A stretch of 64,000 bases of DNA, from positions 4,526,001 through 4,590,000 of the forward strand of contig AP024096.1 of the NCBI GenBank assembly GCA_015099395.1, written 5' to 3'. A program made the translations under genes and the position numbers. The notes below the pieces were generated by a model. That model saw only the letters and a program-made list of their open reading frames with translations, was not told the DNA's origin and ran no database searches. Shown in pieces: positions 60,940-64,000 of this stretch (the first letter of the stretch is position 1; the number at the start of each line of letters is the position of its first letter). Source of the stretch: Ktedonobacteria bacterium brp13 (GTDB lineage: Bacteria > Chloroflexota > Ktedonobacteria > Ktedonobacterales > Ktedonobacteraceae).

Positions 60940-61684
60940 GGATAGTGTCCTCAGCTGCATATTGTTGCGCAAACAACTGCTCCTCAACAATGAAGCCATC
61001 CCGAAAATAGATCCGATGCGGCGCATAGACCGCTACCTCTGGATCATGCGTTACCAGCATAATCGTCAACCCTCGCTGATGGAGAGACTGTAAGAGTGCC
61101 ATAATCTCGCTGCGCGTATAACTATCCAGATTACCGGTCGGCTCATCGGCCAGTATCAGATCCGGCGTGTTGACCAGCGCACGCGCAATAGCAACACGCT
61201 GCTGCTGACCGCCCGACAGTTGGGCTGGTATATGTTGTATCCGCTCAGAGAGGCCTACCAGCTGCAGAACCTGACGCGCCATCTCGTTACGCTGCGCACG
61301 TGGATAGCCAGCGTAGAGCAGAGGCAACGCCACATTCTCTAACGCAGTCAGACGCGGCAAGAGGTGAAAGTGCTGGAAGACAAAGCCGATATGCTTATTG
61401 CGCAGAGCAGCCAGTCGATCAGAAGAGAGGCTCTGGACCGTCTGATCCAGAAAAAGATAGGAACCGGAGGTAGGACGATCCAAACAACCTACAAGGTTCA
61501 TAAATGTCGATTTACCAGAGCCAGAAGCACCCAGGATCGCTACAAATTCGCCTCGCTGCACGCATAGCGAAACACCCTTCAAGGCTTGAATCGGCACATT
61601 CCCCACGTGATAGCTCTTAACCAGATTGCATGCTTCAAACACTGGACAAAAGACATCCTGTTGAGCGCATTGCCTGACCTGCAT
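60908..61684 (-). CDS. ABC transporter ATP-binding protein (MacB/LolD type)
   Basis: A 258-residue ATPase. Walker A ILGASGSGKSTFMNLV, signature QLSGGQQQRVAIARAL, Walker B LILADEPTGNLDS, Q-loop VFQHFHLLPRL and H-loop VTHDPEVAV. This is the LolD/MacB/FtsE group. AAAGG supports ATG 61684; an upstream extension to 61771 is not needed. The first of a two-gene operon. Confidence 0.95.
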   Translation of the reverse strand: MQVRQCAQQDVFCPVFEACNLVKSYHVGNVPIQALKGVSLCVQRGEFVAILGASGSGKSTFMNLVGCLDRPTSGSYLFLDQTVQSLSSDRLAALRNKHIGFVFQHFHLLPRLTALENVALPLLYAGYPRAQRNEMARQVLQLVGLSERIQHIPAQLSGGQQQRVAIARALVNTPDLILADEPTGNLDSYTRSEIMALLQSLHQRGLTIMLVTHDPEVAVYAPHRIYFRDGFIVEEQLFAQQYAAEDTIHVASEHSERT

Positions 61685-61895
61685 ACAAATACCTTTCAAA
61701 ACAAATAAGAATGCTCCAGCTAGTATAGGAACAGTGAACAAGTATGATTGTAAAGAATGGAATAGATCCATGTCAAGTGAAATGGGGCTAAATTTTGCCG
61801 CTTTTATTACTTATTACATTTTATACGTGGTCGATTTTGGTTTAAAATAACCCTGATTCTATTGGTTGTGCCATTCAGCAGATGAGTCAAACAAC

Positions 61896-61931
61896 GAGGG
61901 AGGATCGTCCAGCAACGAACGGTCCTCCCTC
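61896..61931 (-). terminator. Terminator of the SnoaL-like gene
   Basis: GAGGGAGGATCGT pairs with ACGGTCCTCCCTC over 13 bp (one mismatch) with a 10-nt loop, 18 nt past the minus-strand stop at 61949. The plus-strand side also has TTCTTCTTT, so it may work both ways. Confidence 0.7.
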
Positions 61932-61948
61932 TTCTTCTTTGCTATAGC

Positions 61949-62317
61949 TTATTGGGGAAGCGAGCTCAGGTGCTCATGAATGACCAGCCAATGGCTCTCG
62001 ACTTTTTCTAAGACACTTGTTCCGCGTCCCATCCCCTGCGCAATCTGTCCTTCTACATTGCCCTGCCAACGGAAAAGGTATATACAGACAGCTGTATGCT
62101 CATCATCCACAAGCCACTGGACATCTTCTATCGCATAGTGCTCATCCTGGATAAAGGCCCAGGTTCTCTCAAAGGCTTGTTTGATAGCATCTTTTCCCTG
62201 AAATGATCCGTCATTGAACCAATACACGGCGTTATCTGCAATCAGTGGCGCAACTTCCTCAAAATGGTGTGTATTCGTTCTTTGTTCATACGCACGCAGA
62301 AATTCTACTGCTGTCAT
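61949..62317 (-). CDS. SnoaL-like/NTF2-fold domain protein
   Basis: A 122-residue protein. MTAVEFLRAYEQRTNTHHFE, LIADNAVYWFNDGSFQGKDA, IKQAFERTW and WLVIHEHLSSLP match the SnoaL/SgcJ-type NTF2 fold. It is only distantly like the SnoaL proteins of the island. Function unknown. AGGAA before ATG 62317 is favoured over ATG 62329. It stands alone next to repeat cluster 2. Confidence 0.82.
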   Translation of the reverse strand: MTAVEFLRAYEQRTNTHHFEEVAPLIADNAVYWFNDGSFQGKDAIKQAFERTWAFIQDEHYAIEDVQWLVDDEHTAVCIYLFRWQGNVEGQIAQGMGRGTSVLEKVESHWLVIHEHLSSLPQ

Positions 62318-62485
62318 CTGTTTCCTCATTCAAAATAAACATGACAAATAGGTATCAGAACAAGTGTACTATCACTAACAAGATTTATCCAGGCTCTTTG
62401 TTCCTTACCTAAACCATCAGTTCATTTTTACTACATTGGAGATATTACTCCATATACAGGAAATGAAGCTTATGCCTCCCTCTTC

Positions 62486-62529
62486 GAGGCTCACCAGTGT
62501 GGGTTTTTTGGCCTATCCAGGTGATCCTC
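62486..62529 (+). repeat. T6-loop hairpin, first copy of cluster 2
   Basis: GAGGCTCACC pairs with GGTGATCCTC (9 of 10) around a loop with GGGTTTTTTGGCC. Confidence 0.75.
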
Positions 62530-62634
62530 AAAGAAGGAAATACATATTACTATCCATTACTACACATATCACATAGATTAACTGTATATACCACTATCGA
62601 CTGAAAAGTACCAAAACACTCGTCCCCCTCTCTG

Positions 62635-62678
62635 AGGCTCACCGGGATAGGTTTTTTGGCCTATCCAGGTGATCTTCA
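62635..62678 (+). repeat. T6-loop hairpin, second copy of cluster 2
   Basis: An outer stem GAGGCTCACC/GGTGATCTTC and a perfect inner stem GGATAGG/CCTATCC enclose TTTTTTGG. The inner stem differs from other units while pairing is kept, suggesting selection for structure. Confidence 0.75.
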
Positions 62679-62769
62679 TAGAAGAAAATGCACACGAACA
62701 TTCAGTATTATATATAAAGCATGTATTAAACTCATATATCACTATCACCCCGAAACTCGCCAAAAACTC

Positions 62770-63005
62770 GTCCCCCTCTCGGAGGGGGGAGATAGCTTTA
62801 GCTATCGGGGGGAGCCATCCTCGCCTTATGCTCTCGATAACTCTTCTACGCCAACCATCTCCCGTTCGGACGTAGATTTCGTCATCGAGGATAACAGATG
62901 ATAAAGGTGAGCGTGATAAAGAGCGTTTAATTCGAGATTATAACGTTATTCGAACATTTACTCCCCCCGATAGCTAAAGCTATCTCCCCCCTCAAAGAGG
63001 GGGAC
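62770..63005. repeat. 236-bp MITE-like element, copy 2
   Basis: Terminal repeats at 62770-62814 and 62961-63005 (45 nt each, inverted). The interior, read on the other strand, aligns with the interior of 32035-32268 at roughly 70-80% by eye. Confidence 0.8.
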
Positions 63006-63160
63006 AAGGGCTTAATTGCACTATACAGGCAATAGTGAACGTTATTGGCAAGTGACATGACGCATTTGTCATGGCGTCCCATCTGTCTCCATTGGCCTGG
63101 AAGGCGGTTTCATGGCCTATTTCCAAAAAACCTACACTGGTGAGCCTCTCTGAGGGGGAC
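63006..63160 (-). repeat. Diverged 190-bp repeat unit, inverted (D1)
   Basis: The reverse complement reads through AGGTTTTTTGG, GAGACAGATGGGACGCCATG and the TTCACTATTGCCTGTA stretch, matching units A1/A2 with scattered substitutions. Confidence 0.7.
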
Positions 63161-63345
63161 AAGGGATTCTAGCATCTTTACAGGCGATAGTGAACTTTAT
63201 TGACAGGCGACGGGGTGCATTCGTCATGGCATCCCACCTGTCTCCATCGGCTTGAGAGGCGGTTTCTTTGTATATCCTGCCAAAAAACCTACTCCCGGTG
63301 AGCCTCTCCGAGGGCGGCAGGGCTTTAGCTATCCCTACAGGCGAT
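63161..63345 (-). repeat. Diverged 190-bp repeat unit, inverted (D2)
   Basis: The reverse complement holds GAGGCTCACC, AGGTTTTTTGGC, GATGGAGACAGGTGGGATGC and TTCACTATCGCCTGTAAAGA then TAGAAT. A fourth member of the family. Confidence 0.7.
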
Positions 63346-63386
63346 AGTGAGTTTTTCGGTAATAGGGGTATTGGAGATGCTGGCGG

Positions 63387-63680
63387 CTATAGAGATGGCA
63401 TGCCAGAGAGTAGTTGGTCGAAGGCTCCGTTGACGAAGGCGTGTATGTACATGGCTGTGAGATGGGCTTTTTCGGCGGGTGTGAGGAGGATCAGGGCATG
63501 CTGTTGCGCGAAGTCTGCGACGGCCGCTCTGGCGTACCTGGCTGCGTAGTGTTTGAGGTCGGAGTAGGCACGATCTTCGTACGTGTAGACAAAGACGAAG
63601 CCGCCGCTACTGATCGCGTGCCGCCCGGCCTCCCAGGCCTCGCGTCCAAAAGGTGCCCAGACATGAAATGGAAGAGACAT
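63387..63680 (-). CDS. Small conserved-looking protein of unknown function
   Basis: A 97-residue protein (MSLPFHVWAPFGREAWEAGR, then GGFVFVYTYEDRAYSDLKHY and AEKAHLTAMYIHAFVNGAFD). AGGTAGG precedes ATG 63680. No family was recognised. It is largely helical by composition. It lies between repeat cluster 2 and the right-edge terminator. Confidence 0.6.
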   Translation of the reverse strand: MSLPFHVWAPFGREAWEAGRHAISSGGFVFVYTYEDRAYSDLKHYAARYARAAVADFAQQHALILLTPAEKAHLTAMYIHAFVNGAFDQLLSGMPSL

Positions 63681-63796
63681 AGCTACCTACCTTTATAGAC
63701 TGACAGAGAAAGATTATTGTTGTGGTTGTCGCTAACATAACAGAAGCTTGCTAACACTATAACATATCCACAGCGGTAAAGTATCCCCCATAACAA

Positions 63797-63839
63797 AAAC
63801 GAGCCGGTATCCTGTCAGTTGGCAGGTTGCGGCTCGTTT
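63797..63839 (-). terminator. Terminator for a leftward gene at the right edge
   Basis: AAACGAGCC pairs with GGCTCGTTT, plus an inner CCTGTC/GGCAGG stem. On the minus strand it is followed by a T-rich stretch (GTTTTTGTTATG pattern). It implies a leftward transcript entering from beyond 64000. Confidence 0.7.
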
Positions 63840-63893
63840 ATAATCCTTAAAGCGGTTTCTCGTAGCTTACAGCGGCTTGTGGAGGCTGCTTCG

Positions 63894-64000
63894 TCACCAC
63901 GTCGGTCTGTTTTGTAGCGTGCAGCCTGCGTTGCCCTTCTGGACACTGAACATGGTGTTCTGACCATGGAGCGTACCAGTATAGTGCAGATTACTACCAC
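63894..64000 (-). CDS. Possible C-terminus of a protein cut by the right edge
   Basis: The minus strand is open from the edge to TGA at 63894-63896 and reads GSNLHYTGTLHGQNTMFSVQ then KGNAGCTLQNRPTW, a composition plausible for a secreted protein's end. A competing frame stays open to 63815, inside the terminator hairpin. Neither can be confirmed from 107 nt. Confidence 0.3.
   Translation of the reverse strand, partial: GSNLHYTGTLHGQNTMFSVQKGNAGCTLQNRPTW

Larger units (their letters stand above)
62318..63386. other. 1.1-kb non-coding region of repeat modules (cluster 2)
   Basis: No credible gene. It contains two T6-loop hairpins, a 236-bp element with 45-bp terminal inverted repeats, and two diverged inverted copies of the 190-bp unit. 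The order is the reverse complement of cluster 1 near 31.5-32.7 kb. Confidence 0.85.

Noticed and set aside
63815..64000. A 61-codon minus-strand frame at the right edge
   Set aside because: Its stop lies inside a terminator hairpin and its composition is unlike a protein; the frame ending at 63894 is slightly more plausible but also unproven.

Overview
The window looks like a chromosomal segment of a Ktedonobacteria-type Chloroflexota bacterium. This is inferred from gene content, not from a marker gene. The supporting signs are Ser/Thr kinases with zinc-ribbon segments, ECF sigma/anti-sigma pairs, an S1C protease with a long Pro/Asp-rich cytoplasmic tail, a rpmE/DUF1385 neighbourhood, DUF2089/DUF4097 genes, and roughly 50% GC with well-conserved TTGACA/TATAAT promoters. 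Most of the window is ordinary housekeeping and accessory metabolism in short operons separated by hairpin terminators.

Layout. 1-3.5 kb: sugar kinase (cut by the left edge), uracil-DNA glycosylase, sufB. 3.8-10.1 kb: tRNA-Arg(TCT), then an island starting 14 nt past the tRNA. It is bounded by two inverted copies of a MarR/SnoaL cassette and by 3'-end relics of a transposase. Inside are a broken transposase, an F420-type LLM oxidoreductase, a GC-rich SDR gene, a second transposase relic and a small inverted-repeat element. 10.1-14.7 kb: kinase-like phosphotransferase, cytochrome bd oxidase (cydAB), divergent TetR regulator. 14.9-21.5 kb: SRPBCC protein, PAS/GAF histidine kinase, Gfo/Idh/MocA oxidoreductase, nucleotidyltransferase, GNAT acetyltransferase, RNase Z-like hydrolase. 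21.5-24.3 kb: ECF sigma factor with an anti-sigma-like membrane protein carrying an extracellular amino-acid-type ligand-binding domain. 24.8-27.8 kb: three-gene DUF2089/SHOCT-like/DUF4097 operon. 28-31.5 kb: aldo/keto reductase, molybdate-binding Mop-like protein, large Ser/Thr kinase.

31.5-32.7 kb is a non-coding repeat cluster. 32.7-46.7 kb: second ECF sigma/anti-sigma pair, membrane protein, HtrA-like protease, TPR protein, HD phosphohydrolase, HAD phosphatase, dual-specificity phosphatase, DUF1385 protein, MGDG-synthase-like glycosyltransferase, ribosomal protein L31, adenylosuccinate lyase. 46.8-53.6 kb: type 2 IPP isomerase, mobA, small membrane proteins, DUF4118-GAF protein, lutABC lactate-utilisation operon. 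54-62.3 kb: L,D-transpeptidase lipoprotein, Rrf2 regulator with a methyltransferase, beta-CASP metallo-hydrolase, MacB-like ABC exporter, SnoaL-like protein. 62.3-63.4 kb is a second repeat cluster, an inverted relative of the one at 31.5 kb.

The strongest leads are: (1) the ECF sigma gene translationally coupled to a zinc-finger/3-TM/TPR/periplasmic-binding-protein fusion, which looks like a one-protein ligand sensor; (2) two modular non-coding repeat clusters with near-identical 190-bp units, 45-bp terminal inverted repeats, a conserved T6-loop hairpin and an embedded promoter; (3) the tRNA-proximal island with inverted duplicated MarR/SnoaL cassettes and four matching operators.
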